From: Nocardia kruczakiae NBRC 101016
Lineage (GTDB): Bacteria; Actinomycetota; Actinomycetes; Mycobacteriales; Mycobacteriaceae
Length of the DNA stretch: 64,000 nt
Direction of reading: 5' to 3'
NCBI RefSeq assembly: GCF_001612965.1
Contig: NZ_BDBL01000039.1
Location: 25,659-89,658, forward strand
Both the position numbers and the translations under genes were made by a program. The notes beneath the pieces are model-generated. The model was not told where the DNA came from. It ran no database searches and saw nothing but the letters and a program-made list of their open reading frames with translations. Positions within the stretch are counted from its first letter, which is position 1; every line of letters begins with the position of its first letter. Positions 17,414 through 25,584 of the stretch are shown one piece after another.

Positions 17414-18574
17414 GTGTTCGAGCCCTGCCCGGGAAATTACGTCTGGAATCTCTCGATCAATCTGGCGCTCGCGCAGGGCGCCGCGATCGGGGAGATCGAC
17501 GAAGTATGCCGCCCCCTGATCGGTGCCGAACCGGATTCGGGGCAGTTGTTCGCGAGCCTGTGCGCGGTCGCGGATCGCGTCCGCCGGCAGGCCGACGTGG
17601 ATGTTACTGCGGGCCATAAGCTTTCGGCGGCGACGAGATACCGCCGTGCATCGATCTGCTACCTGACCGCAGAGCGGATGCAGAGCCGGTCGTTCGAGCC
17701 GTGGACAGTGGCTTACCGTAACGGTCTCGACTGCTTCCGTAGGTCGGTCGAGCTCGGTGGTGATCGGTGTGAGTTCGTCGAAGTTCCGTACCGTGACGGC
17801 GATATCGACACCACCTTGCCCGGCCTGCTCCTACCAGCGGACGGCGATGGCCCGACGCCATACATGGTGCAGTTCAACGGCCTCGACTCGACCAAGGAGA
17901 TGGTCTACGGCACCGGCCTGGCCCAGCAATACCGCAAGCGCGGAATTTCCACCCTCATCATCGACCAGCCCGGCACAGGGGAGCCACTGCGACTCCATGG
18001 GATGACCGGCATCGCCGAGGCCGAGCGCTACGGGTCCGCCTGCGTCGACTACCTTGCCGAGCGGTCCGACTGCGACACGGAGCGGATCGGCGTCGGCGGC
18101 TGGTCGCTCGGCGGCTACTTCGCACCCCGCGCCGCCGCCTTCGAACCCCGATTCAGCCTCTGTGCCGCGTGGGGCGCCATCTACGACTGGGGTGAATTGC
18201 AGCGCACCCGTCGGGAGCGTCAACGCACGGGAACCGCGGAGCCGTCGGTAGCGCATTTTTGGGAGCACGTGATGTGGGTGTTCGGAAAGAAGTCGGTGGA
18301 CGAGTTCGTCGACTTCGCCGCGTCGCTGACGATGGCCGAGGTTAGCGCGAAGATCGAGGTCCCTCTTCTGGTGGTCCATGGCGGCAACGATCGCCAAGTT
18401 TCGCCGGCCATGGCGCAGAAGCAGTACGACGCAGCCGTCAATTCGCCGAACCGGCAGCTGAAGATCATGACCCTCGACGACGGGGGAGTCGAACACTGCG
18501 CCGCTGACAATATGTCGGCCACAGTCGACTTCATCGCGGACTGGGTGGCTGATCGGTTCGGCACCGGACGATAG
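17414..18574 (+). CDS. Alpha/beta hydrolase of the DHPON hydrolase/FrsA type
   Basis: The 386-residue protein starts at GTG 17414. It has a helical N-terminal third, then an alpha/beta hydrolase core with nucleophile elbow GVGGWSLGGYF, acid in VVHGGNDRQ and base His in GGVEHCAADN. This arrangement and length fit the family of 2,6-dihydroxypseudooxynicotine hydrolase, which breaks a C-C bond between a hydroxylated ring and an acyl side chain. By analogy it could release a di- or trihydroxybenzene from an acylated phenol, feeding the ring-cleavage enzyme encoded upstream. Ester hydrolysis is the alternative. Confidence 0.82.
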   Translation: MFEPCPGNYVWNLSINLALAQGAAIGEIDEVCRPLIGAEPDSGQLFASLCAVADRVRRQADVDVTAGHKLSAATRYRRASICYLTAERMQSRSFEPWTVAYRNGLDCFRRSVELGGDRCEFVEVPYRDGDIDTTLPGLLLPADGDGPTPYMVQFNGLDSTKEMVYGTGLAQQYRKRGISTLIIDQPGTGEPLRLHGMTGIAEAERYGSACVDYLAERSDCDTERIGVGGWSLGGYFAPRAAAFEPRFSLCAAWGAIYDWGELQRTRRERQRTGTAEPSVAHFWEHVMWVFGKKSVDEFVDFAASLTMAEVSAKIEVPLLVVHGGNDRQVSPAMAQKQYDAAVNSPNRQLKIMTLDDGGVEHCAADNMSATVDFIADWVADRFGTGR

Positions 18575-18646
18575 TTGACGACGGGGTGGGCACTCACCCA
18601 GGTGACCGTCGTTGTCCTGTCGCGAACGCATACGGATGTGATTCGA

Positions 18647-18684
18647 CGGCGGCACGACTCGGACCGGTCCGAGTCGTGCCGCCG
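18647..18684. terminator. 38-bp perfect palindrome between convergent genes
   Basis: The arms 18647-18665 and 18666-18684 are exact inverted copies (19 bp each, centre GGACC/GGTCC). It lies between the 3' ends of the hydrolase and SGNH genes, with a short T-rich stretch to the right, and is well placed as a two-way transcription terminator. Confidence 0.8.
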
Positions 18685-18699
18685 CGGTTGTTTCGTCGC

Positions 18700-19500
18700 T
18701 CAGACCGATGCGTTCGGAATGAGATCGACCGGGCCCAGATGTGGACGTTTGGCGACTCGCCCGTCGCCGGAGGACCTGCCGGTGAGGCGGCGAAGCAGCC
18801 ACGGTGTCAGAAAGCCTGTTACCCAGCGCAGTTCGGCGGTAACGGCCGCGGCGGTGCCGAGTTGTGGTGCAGCGGACGGAAGCGGTTCGGTCCAGCCGTT
18901 GCCGGACCCCGGCAGGTGCAGGACCTGGGCCAGTGCGTCGGCGAAACGCTGGTGCCCCAGCGGGGTGGCGTGCAAACGGTCCCAGGACCACATGCGCGGA
19001 TCGGTCATCACGTCGTGGTCACCGGTTCCTGCCACCAGCACGCCATGGCGAGCGGCCGCATCCCGGATCACCTCGTTGAGCGCGGCTGTGCGCGGGCCGA
19101 GCACCCGGGCCAACGGAATGACGCGAGCGACATCGGGAAATGTCACAGTCGCCACGACCGCACCCTGGGCGGTCAGCTGCGCGAATGCCGCCTCGAGATG
19201 CTCACCGACGGCCTCGGCGTCGAAGTTCGGTCGCAACAGGTCGTTCCCGCCGGCGATCACCGTGGCGACATCCGGCTGAAGCGCTATCGCAGCGTCGAGC
19301 TGTTCGTAGCGGACTTGGCTTGCGAGCTTGCCTCGCACGGCCAGATTCGCATACTGCAACGCAGGATTGGACGCGGTCATCGTCGCGGCGAGCCGGTCGG
19401 CCAGGCCGACGAGTCCCGTGCTTTCATCGCCGTCGCCGAGTCCCTCACTCTGGCTGTCGCCCAACGCGACGTACCGAAAGAAATGCGTGGGTGTGCGCAC
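18700..19500 (-). CDS. SGNH/GDSL-family hydrolase
   Basis: The 266-residue protein carries all four SGNH blocks: ALGDSQSEGLGD with the nucleophilic Ser (block I), NLAVRGK (Gly, block II), AGGNDLLRP (Asn, block III) and WDRLHATPLGH with the Asp-x-x-His pair (block V). No signal peptide is seen, so it should be a cytoplasmic esterase or lipase. It lies between the hydroxyquinol operon and pcaIJF in the same orientation as the latter. A role in removing an ester from the aromatic substrate is possible but not shown. Confidence 0.9.
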   Translation of the reverse strand: MRTPTHFFRYVALGDSQSEGLGDGDESTGLVGLADRLAATMTASNPALQYANLAVRGKLASQVRYEQLDAAIALQPDVATVIAGGNDLLRPNFDAEAVGEHLEAAFAQLTAQGAVVATVTFPDVARVIPLARVLGPRTAALNEVIRDAAARHGVLVAGTGDHDVMTDPRMWSWDRLHATPLGHQRFADALAQVLHLPGSGNGWTEPLPSAAPQLGTAAAVTAELRWVTGFLTPWLLRRLTGRSSGDGRVAKRPHLGPVDLIPNASV

Positions 19501-19586
19501 CCTTGGCCTCCTGGGAAATTGGTTGAACAGCCCGAACGAGATGTTCGGTTGCGAACTATCGGAGCGTGTCCGCCAGGCTCAGCACG

Positions 19587-20237
19587 TCACGGGACTTGAT
19601 GTCCGGCAGCGAATTCGAGGGGCAGAGCGAGGCGGTTTCGTAGTTCGTCCAGACCTGTCGCGAAGGTCTCGCGTACCTCGACGCCGTGAGCGGTGATGTC
19701 GAAGATGGCGTGGTCGGTGTAGACGCGGCTGACGCAGTTGATGCCGGTGAGGGGGTAGCTGCATTCGGGGACGAGTTTCGGGCGTCCGGATTTGTCGAAC
19801 AGGGTCATCATCACGAAGACGCGTTTCGCGCCGATGGCGAGGTCCATGGCTCCGCCGACTGCCGGGATAGCGTCGGGTTGGCCGGTGTGCCAGTTGGCGA
19901 GATCGCCGGTCGCGCTGACTTGGAAGGCGCCGAGGACGCAGACGTCGAGGTGGCCGCCGCGCATCATGGCGAAGGAGTCGGCGTGGTGGAAGTAGGCGGC
20001 GCCGGGCAGTTCGGTGACCGGTACTTTGCCGGCGTTGGTGAGGTCGGGGTCGATGTCGTGGCCGGTGGCGGCGGGGCCCATGCCGAGCATGCCGTTCTCG
20101 GTGTGCAGGGTGACGCCGAGTTCCAGGGTCAGGTGGTCGGCGATCTTGGTGGGTTGGCCGATGCCGAGGTTGACGTAGGCGCCGCGGGGGATGTCTCGGG
20201 CGATGCGGGCGGCGAGTTGGTCGGAGGTCAGGGCCAT
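19587..20237 (-). CDS. pcaJ: 3-oxoadipate CoA-transferase, beta subunit
   Basis: The 216-residue protein is the B subunit of a class I CoA-transferase: VNLGIGQPTKIADHL near the start and the catalytic Glu in LHTENGMLGMGP, which forms the CoA thioester. With the A subunit just upstream (1-bp gap) it moves CoA from succinyl-CoA to a 3-oxoacid. The neighbouring thiolase and the maleylacetate route identify 3-oxoadipate as the likely acceptor; acetoacetate (ScoAB) is the alternative and sequence alone does not decide. Confidence 0.93.
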   Translation of the reverse strand: MALTSDQLAARIARDIPRGAYVNLGIGQPTKIADHLTLELGVTLHTENGMLGMGPAATGHDIDPDLTNAGKVPVTELPGAAYFHHADSFAMMRGGHLDVCVLGAFQVSATGDLANWHTGQPDAIPAVGGAMDLAIGAKRVFVMMTLFDKSGRPKLVPECSYPLTGINCVSRVYTDHAIFDITAHGVEVRETFATGLDELRNRLALPLEFAAGHQVP

Positions 20238-20238
20238 G

Positions 20239-20931
20239 TCAGCGGGCTCCTTGCACGGTGTAGTGACGGGCCTGAGTCGCCACGATGCGGTCGACGTAGA
20301 TGCCGGGTGTCACGATCGCTTCGGGGTCGAGGGTGCCGGCCGGTACGATGTCGGCGACCTGGACGACGGTGGTGGTGGCCGCGGTGGCCATGACGGGGCC
20401 GAAGTTGCGGGCGGTTTTGCGGTAGACGAGGTTGCCGAGCGTGTCGGCGCGGTGGGCGGCGATCAGGGCGATGTCGCCGCGCAATGGCATTTCCAGGACG
20501 TGGTCGCGGCCGTCGATGGTGCGGGTTTCCTTGCCTTCGGCCAGTATCGTGCCGACGCCGGTGGGGCAGTAGAAGGCGCCGATGCCCGCACCGGCGGCGC
20601 GCATTCTTTCGGCGAGTGTGCCCTGCGGAACGACCTCGAGTTCGACCTCGCCCGCGCGGTAGAGGCGATCGAAGACGTAGGAGTCGCTTTGGCGGGGGAA
20701 CGAGCAGATCACCTTGCGCACGCGGCCTGCCGCGAGTAGCGCGGCGACGCCGACGTCGCCGTTTCCGGCGTTGTTGGACACGATCGTGAGGTCGGTGGCG
20801 CCGTGGCGGATCAGCGCGTCGATGAGATCGAACGGCATTCCCGCCAAGCCGAATCCACCGATCAATACTGTTGCACCGTCCGCGATTCCGGCGACCGCGT
20901 CGTCGGTGCTGGGGCAGAGGGCGGCGCTCAT
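20239..20931 (-). CDS. pcaI: 3-oxoadipate CoA-transferase, alpha subunit
   Basis: The 230-residue A subunit shows the CoA-binding glycine motif VLIGGFGLAGMPFDLIDAL near residue 22 and the SNNAGNGDVG and PQGTLAERMRA segments typical of the family. It overlaps the thiolase stop by ATGA at 20928-20931 and precedes the beta subunit by one base, so pcaF-pcaI-pcaJ is one coupled operon read leftwards. The product acts as a heteromer in the cytoplasm. Confidence 0.93.
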   Translation of the reverse strand: MSAALCPSTDDAVAGIADGATVLIGGFGLAGMPFDLIDALIRHGATDLTIVSNNAGNGDVGVAALLAAGRVRKVICSFPRQSDSYVFDRLYRAGEVELEVVPQGTLAERMRAAGAGIGAFYCPTGVGTILAEGKETRTIDGRDHVLEMPLRGDIALIAAHRADTLGNLVYRKTARNFGPVMATAATTTVVQVADIVPAGTLDPEAIVTPGIYVDRIVATQARHYTVQGAR

Positions 20932-22118
20932 CGGGTGGCCTCCAGGTTTTCCAGCACGACGGCCAGGCCTTGGCCGACGCCGATGCAGATCGCGGCGACG
21001 CCCCAGCGTTCATGGCGTTCGCGCAGCACCTTCGAGAGTGTGGCGAGGATGCGACCGCCGGAGGCGCCCAGCGGGTGGCCGAGGGCGATCGCGCCGCCAC
21101 GGGTGTTGACGATCTCGGGGTCGATGTTCCAGGCGTCCACACACGCCAGTGATTGCACCGCGAACGCTTCGTTGAGTTCGACGGCACCGACCTGGCCCCA
21201 GTCGATACCCGCCCGCGCGAGCGCCCGGTTGGCGGCCTCGACCGGTGCGTAACCGAACGCCTGCGGTTCCACGGCGTGGGCGCCGCGGCCCGCGATCCTG
21301 GCCACCGGAGCCACCCCGATCAGGTCGGCGGCGGCCGAACTGCCCAGCAGGACAGCCGAGGCGCCGTCGCTCAGCGGTGAGGCATTGCCGGCGGTGATCG
21401 TCCCGTCGGGGCGGAAACTCGGCTTCAGCCCTGCCACCTTGTCGAGGGTCGCATCGGGGCGGATGCCCTCGTCGCGCAGCAATTCCACGCCCTCGACGGG
21501 CACGACGAGGTCGTCGTAGAACCCGTCGTCCCATGCGGCGGCCGCGAGAGCGTGGGAGCGGACCGCGAAGGTGTCCTGCCGTTCGCGGCTGATCGAAAAT
21601 CGTTGCGCGAGTTGCTCGTTGGCCTCGCCGAGGCTGACCGTCCACTCCGCCGGCATGCGTGGGTTGACCAGTCGCCAGCCCAGCGTTGTGGACACCAGTG
21701 TCGCGTCCCCGGCGGGGAATGTGCGGCCCGGTTTGGGCAATACCCATGGCGCGCGGGTCATCGATTCGACGCCGCCGGTCAACACGAGGGTCGCGTCGCC
21801 GGTTTCGATCTGCCGGGAACCGATCATCGCCGCATCGAGCCCTGATCCGCAGAGCCGGTTGACGGTGGTGGCGGCAACGCTGACCGGAACTCCGGCCAGA
21901 AGCGCCGCCATGCGGCCGACGTTGCGGTTGTCCTCACCGGCGCCGTTGGCGTTGCCCCACACGACCTCGTCGATCGCCGCCGGATCCAGTCGGGGCGTTT
22001 TTGCGAGCGTGGCATGGATGACAGCGGCGGCGAGGTCGTCGGGCCTGGTTCCGGCCAGCGCGCCGTTGAAGCGGCCGAACGGGGTTCGCACCGCGGTGTA
22101 GAGGAGAGCTTCGGTCAC
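20928..22118 (-). CDS. pcaF: 3-oxoadipyl-CoA thiolase
   Basis: The 396-residue enzyme has the thiolase catalytic set: nucleophile Cys90 in TVNRLCGSGLDA, NEAFAVQ, the His in GGAIALGHPLGASGG, and the second Cys in CIGVGQG. It splits 3-oxoadipyl-CoA into succinyl-CoA and acetyl-CoA, the last step of the route started by the dioxygenase at 14.3 kb. Acetoacetyl-CoA thiolase is the alternative. It is the first gene of the operon and diverges from the LysR gene across 71 bp. Confidence 0.92.
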   Translation of the reverse strand: MTEALLYTAVRTPFGRFNGALAGTRPDDLAAAVIHATLAKTPRLDPAAIDEVVWGNANGAGEDNRNVGRMAALLAGVPVSVAATTVNRLCGSGLDAAMIGSRQIETGDATLVLTGGVESMTRAPWVLPKPGRTFPAGDATLVSTTLGWRLVNPRMPAEWTVSLGEANEQLAQRFSISRERQDTFAVRSHALAAAAWDDGFYDDLVVPVEGVELLRDEGIRPDATLDKVAGLKPSFRPDGTITAGNASPLSDGASAVLLGSSAAADLIGVAPVARIAGRGAHAVEPQAFGYAPVEAANRALARAGIDWGQVGAVELNEAFAVQSLACVDAWNIDPEIVNTRGGAIALGHPLGASGGRILATLSKVLRERHERWGVAAICIGVGQGLAVVLENLEATR

Positions 22119-22146
22119 CGCTTCGACGTTAGAGTCCAGTGTTTAT

Positions 22147-22174
22147 ATCGTGAAGTATCTATTCTGCGCACGAT
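22147..22174. promoter_or_regulatory. Inverted repeat in the pcaF/LysR divergent promoter
   Basis: ATCGTG (22147-22152) and CACGAT (22169-22174) form a perfect 6-bp inverted repeat spaced by 16 bp in the 71-bp gap between pcaF and the LysR gene. An overlapping ATA-N8-TAT lies at 22145-22158. Position and symmetry suit a LysR operator that controls both genes. Confidence 0.5.
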
Positions 22175-22189
22175 TAGGATGTTTTCGAT

Positions 22190-23119
22190 ATGGATGTTCG
22201 GCACCTGCGTTACTTCGTCGCTGTCGCCGAGGAACAGCACTTCGGGCGGGCCGCCGCGCGCCTGCACATAGCTCAGCCGCCGCTATCGCAACAGATCCGC
22301 CAGCTGGAAGCGAATCTGGGCGTGCTCCTGTTCGAACGCACAACCCGCAAGGTGGAGCTCACCGCCGCCGGGGCCGCCTACCTCGCCCGCGCACGGCAGA
22401 TCCTCGCCTCGCTCGACGACGCCGCACGCGAGGTGCAACTGGTTGCGGCGGGCTCCGTCGGGCACTTGACCATCGGCTGCGTCGGCTCGGCGACATCCTC
22501 CCTGTTGCCGACGCTGTCGCGTCACCTCGCTACCGAACTGCCCGGAGTCGAGTTCGCCTTCCGCGGTGAGATGCTGGTCCCCGACCAGATCGAGGCGCTG
22601 CGCACCGGCGCCGTCGACATCGCGCTGCTGCGCCCACCGGTCACCGACCGTTCCCTGGCCGTCGAGCCGCTCCGCGACGACGAACTCGTGCTCGCCACGC
22701 CCTCCGACCATCCCCTCGCCGCACTCGCGCACGTAGATGCCCGCGAGCTCGCCGACACCGACCTCATCGTGCACTCCGCCGACCGGGCATCGGTCATGTA
22801 CGGCGTCGTGATGCGAATGCTGCGCGACGCCGGCATCCAACCCCGCATCCGATACCAGGTCGGCGAAACCTCGACTCTGGTCACTCTCGTCGCCGGCGGA
22901 CTCGGCGTCGCGATCGTGCCCGCACCGGTATCCGCGCTCGCCCTCGACGGCGTAACCTACCGCCCGCTACGACCGACCACCACCGTCGGGCTCGCTCTCG
23001 CCTACCGCGCCGGCAGAACCGAACCACACCTCACCCGAAGCCTGGACGTCATCAAGAGACTGACCGCGACGAAAGATGTTCCATCGCAGCATCTTTCGCT
23101 GAATGAACCGAAGGTCTAG
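22190..23119 (+). CDS. LysR-family regulator of the pca operon
   Basis: The 309-residue protein starts at ATG 22190. Residues 1-60 are the LysR winged HTH (RHLRYFVAVAEEQHFGRAAARLHIAQPPLSQQIRQLE), with the PPLSQQ motif found in BenM/CatM-like activators. Residues 90-290 form the periplasmic-binding-like inducer domain. It diverges from pcaF, the usual arrangement for an activator of an aromatic pathway. The inducer is probably a muconate- or oxoadipate-type acid. Its end overlaps the XRE-cupin gene end by 4 bp (convergent). Confidence 0.92.
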   Translation: MDVRHLRYFVAVAEEQHFGRAAARLHIAQPPLSQQIRQLEANLGVLLFERTTRKVELTAAGAAYLARARQILASLDDAAREVQLVAAGSVGHLTIGCVGSATSSLLPTLSRHLATELPGVEFAFRGEMLVPDQIEALRTGAVDIALLRPPVTDRSLAVEPLRDDELVLATPSDHPLAALAHVDARELADTDLIVHSADRASVMYGVVMRMLRDAGIQPRIRYQVGETSTLVTLVAGGLGVAIVPAPVSALALDGVTYRPLRPTTTVGLALAYRAGRTEPHLTRSLDVIKRLTATKDVPSQHLSLNEPKV

Positions 23120-23868
23120 CTGCCGCGGCCTGATCGAGTCGGGTGGGAACGCGTCGTCGCGGTGCCGAGCAGATCCAGCGCATCGGCCGCATTCGTCACT
23201 CGTGGTGGTGATTCGGGGCCGGTCTCACCGAGTTGCGCGTCGACCCATTCCCGGGTCGGGCCGGATTCGTGGCGGCCGGTGACGAACCACACTCCGCTCG
23301 CGCGCTGGTCGGACTGATTGACGTACATGTGCGGGCGAGTGGAGTCGAAGCAGAGTGAGTCGCCGGCGCTGACCGTGTATTTGTCGAAATCCAGCAGCAA
23401 CGTCAATTCCCCGGAGAAGAGGTAGGCGTACTCGGTTCCGGAGTGCCGCATCGGCATTCGATCCACCGAGCTCGCAGCGCCGGGTTCGTATGTGACCAGC
23501 AGAGTGTCCGCACCGGCCCCCGACCCCACCGCGAGCCTTTCCCAGCGAACCCCGTTGGCCATCTCCAGCACCGGGTTGTCCGCCGCACGTTGAACGACTC
23601 CGCTCGGCCGAGTCGTGCCCGTCGACGACTCGTGCGCCGGTTCCGCACCGGAGGCGGTGCGACCGTACGAGATCCCCAGCAACTCGTCGAGTGAGACCTC
23701 GAGACGATTGACCAGAGCATAGAGAGTGCTCACCGACGGCTGGGACTTGTTGTTCTCGATCTGCGACAGCTGACTAGCGGAGATTCCGGCCGCCGCGGCC
23801 AGCGCGCGCAAGCTCAAACCTCGATCCAGGCGCGCCTGCTTCAAAGCCTGGCCGATCCGGTCCTGCAT
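23116..23868 (-). CDS. XRE-cupin transcriptional regulator
   Basis: The start is placed at ATG 23868, which follows a GGGTG purine stretch; the frame continues to 23901. The 250-residue protein has an N-terminal XRE HTH (residues 5-60, LSLRALAAAAGISASQLSQIENNKSQPS) and a C-terminal cupin barrel (about residues 110-190, SGTEYAYLFSGELTLLLDF and STRPHMYVN). HTH-cupin proteins usually repress amine or acid catabolic genes and sense the substrate in the barrel. It diverges from the MFS importer gene and has a palindrome in its own promoter. Confidence 0.9.
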   Translation of the reverse strand: MQDRIGQALKQARLDRGLSLRALAAAAGISASQLSQIENNKSQPSVSTLYALVNRLEVSLDELLGISYGRTASGAEPAHESSTGTTRPSGVVQRAADNPVLEMANGVRWERLAVGSGAGADTLLVTYEPGAASSVDRMPMRHSGTEYAYLFSGELTLLLDFDKYTVSAGDSLCFDSTRPHMYVNQSDQRASGVWFVTGRHESGPTREWVDAQLGETGPESPPRVTNAADALDLLGTATTRSHPTRSGRGS

Positions 23869-23918
23869 GAGGCACCCCTGTCTACTCGCCCGGCTAATCA
23901 ATCCTCGGTGAACACTAG

Positions 23919-23939
23919 CCGTTTATCTCCAATAAACGG
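23919..23939. promoter_or_regulatory. Palindromic operator near the XRE-cupin gene
   Basis: CCGTTTAT (23919-23926) and ATAAACGG (23932-23939) are exact inverted copies separated by CTCCA. The site lies about 50 bp upstream of the XRE-cupin start. TTTAT-N5-ATAAA symmetry suits a dimeric XRE protein, so autoregulation is likely. Confidence 0.6.
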
Positions 23940-24323
23940 TACCCGTACAGACGGCGGATACGAGCCGTCTGCCGTTCCTGATGTATTCGCCGTGGCGGAC
24001 CGCATCGAATCTGCAACCTATACTGGATATGGCGCGGTCTTACCGGTCTGCCCGTCCACTCTTACGCGATGGAGCTTATTTGTCGGACTGTTCGTCTGTG
24101 GTTGACATCACGCAACAGATGTTTAATGATGCTGAACACGGCGTGGCGCCGGACTGTACTCGTCCGGATCGCACTCCTACGACAACACCTTCTGTCCGGC
24201 TGCGCCTCGGCGATTCATCGGCCGGGACCGACCCATACCTGCGGGGAGCGCTCGCCCCCGGTTTCGACGATCACCGCTGCCCGCGCTCGATGAGCCCTGG
24301 CAGCTCATATTGGAGGTACAACG
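23940..24323. other. Long leader region upstream of the MFS importer
   Basis: No gene was recognised; the short frames overlap each other and lack ribosome sites. It contains a good sigma-70-like promoter at 24102-24130, which leaves a 5' leader of almost 190 nt before the MFS start. Confidence 0.5.
24102..24130 (+). promoter_or_regulatory. Probable sigma-70 promoter for the MFS importer
   Basis: TTGACA (24102-24107) is a perfect -35 box, followed after 17 nt by AATGAT (24125-24130), four of six matches to the -10 consensus. It points toward the MFS gene at 24324. Confidence 0.5.
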
Positions 24324-25556
24324 ATGCGACGTAGTCGTTGGATCGTGCTCGGCGGGTGCTTTCTCGCCTACCTGTTCGACGCACTGGAGATTGTCCTGCT
24401 CTCCATGGCGCTACCGACCATCCGCAAGGACATGGGGCTGACGATCTCCCAGGGTGGACTTCTGGCCACCGCGACCCTGATCGGCATCGGTGTCAGCAGC
24501 GTCCTCGGCGGCTATGTAGCCGACAACTTCGGCCGGAAGAAAGCACTCGTGGCTTCGCTGCTCACCTTCGGTGCCTTCACCGCCGCGATCGCGATCGCAC
24601 CCAACTACGAAACGGTCCTGTTACTGCGATTCCTCGCCGGAGTGGGGCTCGGTGCCGTGTGGAGTGTCGTCTCGGCGTACGTGGTCGAGACCTGGCCCGA
24701 AGAGCGCCGCGGCCGCGCGGCGGCATTCGTGATCAGTGCCTTCCCGGCCGGTGGTGCCATGGCCGCCACCGTCGCCGGCTGGTTCCTGCCGGACTGGCGC
24801 CTGATGTTCCTGGTCGCCGGCGCCGCGGTAATCCTGCCCGTCGGTGTGGTACTGCTCTTCTTCGCCGAATCCGAAAGCTGGGCAGCGGAGAAAGCCCACA
24901 CCGATGCCGAAGTCGTGTCGGTCCGCGACGTTCTGAGTTCCTCGCTACGGCGCCGGACCGTGCTGGGTACCGTCATGGCTGCCTTGGCCCTGTTCGGCTA
25001 TTGGGGCGCCACGACCTGGCTGCCGACATACCTCACTACCGAGCGTGATCTGCCGTCCAGCTCGGTCGCGACCTTCATGACCGTCCTGAACGTAGGAATG
25101 TTCCTCGGCTACAACGGTTTCGGTCTCCTCGCCGACCGCATCGGCCGGCACAGGACGATCGTGCTCACGCTGCTCGGAGTCGCGCTCACACTGCCGATCT
25201 ACGCACTCACCACACACCAGACCGCGCTGCTGTGGATGGGACCGGTATTCGGTGCGTTCACCGCATTCTTCGGCCTGTTCGGCTCCTACCTCGGCGAACT
25301 GTTCCCGACGAGGGCACGCGCCACCGGCGCCGGATTCTGTTTCAACGTCGGGCGCGGAGTCTCCGCGCTGGCGCCGTTCATCCTGGCAGGACTGGCCACC
25401 GGCATCGGATTCCGCGGCGGCCTCATCGTGTGCGCCGGATTCTTCGCCCTCGCGGCGCTGGTGGCCTTGCTGCTGCCGCGCGCCGGGACCGGCGCCGAAG
25501 ACATTGCGGCCGAACCGATCACAGACCCCCGCGACGACACACCCGCAGCGGTGTGA
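24324..25556 (+). CDS. MFS importer, aromatic-acid:H+ symporter-like
   Basis: The 410-residue, 12-helix protein has the AAHS/sugar-porter marks LFDALEIVLLSMALPTI in helix 1 (the DxxE pattern seen in aromatic acid symporters), DNFGRKKA after helix 2 and RFLAGVGLGA in helix 4. ATG 24324 follows a GGAGG-type site. Its location beside the hydroxyquinol/oxoadipate genes and a divergent XRE-cupin regulator suggests proton-driven uptake of the aromatic acid or a related precursor. The substrate is inferred. Confidence 0.88.
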   Translation: MRRSRWIVLGGCFLAYLFDALEIVLLSMALPTIRKDMGLTISQGGLLATATLIGIGVSSVLGGYVADNFGRKKALVASLLTFGAFTAAIAIAPNYETVLLLRFLAGVGLGAVWSVVSAYVVETWPEERRGRAAAFVISAFPAGGAMAATVAGWFLPDWRLMFLVAGAAVILPVGVVLLFFAESESWAAEKAHTDAEVVSVRDVLSSSLRRRTVLGTVMAALALFGYWGATTWLPTYLTTERDLPSSSVATFMTVLNVGMFLGYNGFGLLADRIGRHRTIVLTLLGVALTLPIYALTTHQTALLWMGPVFGAFTAFFGLFGSYLGELFPTRARATGAGFCFNVGRGVSALAPFILAGLATGIGFRGGLIVCAGFFALAALVALLLPRAGTGAEDIAAEPITDPRDDTPAAV

Positions 25557-25584
25557 CAGCACTCCCCGGAAAGTAAGGAAAAAG

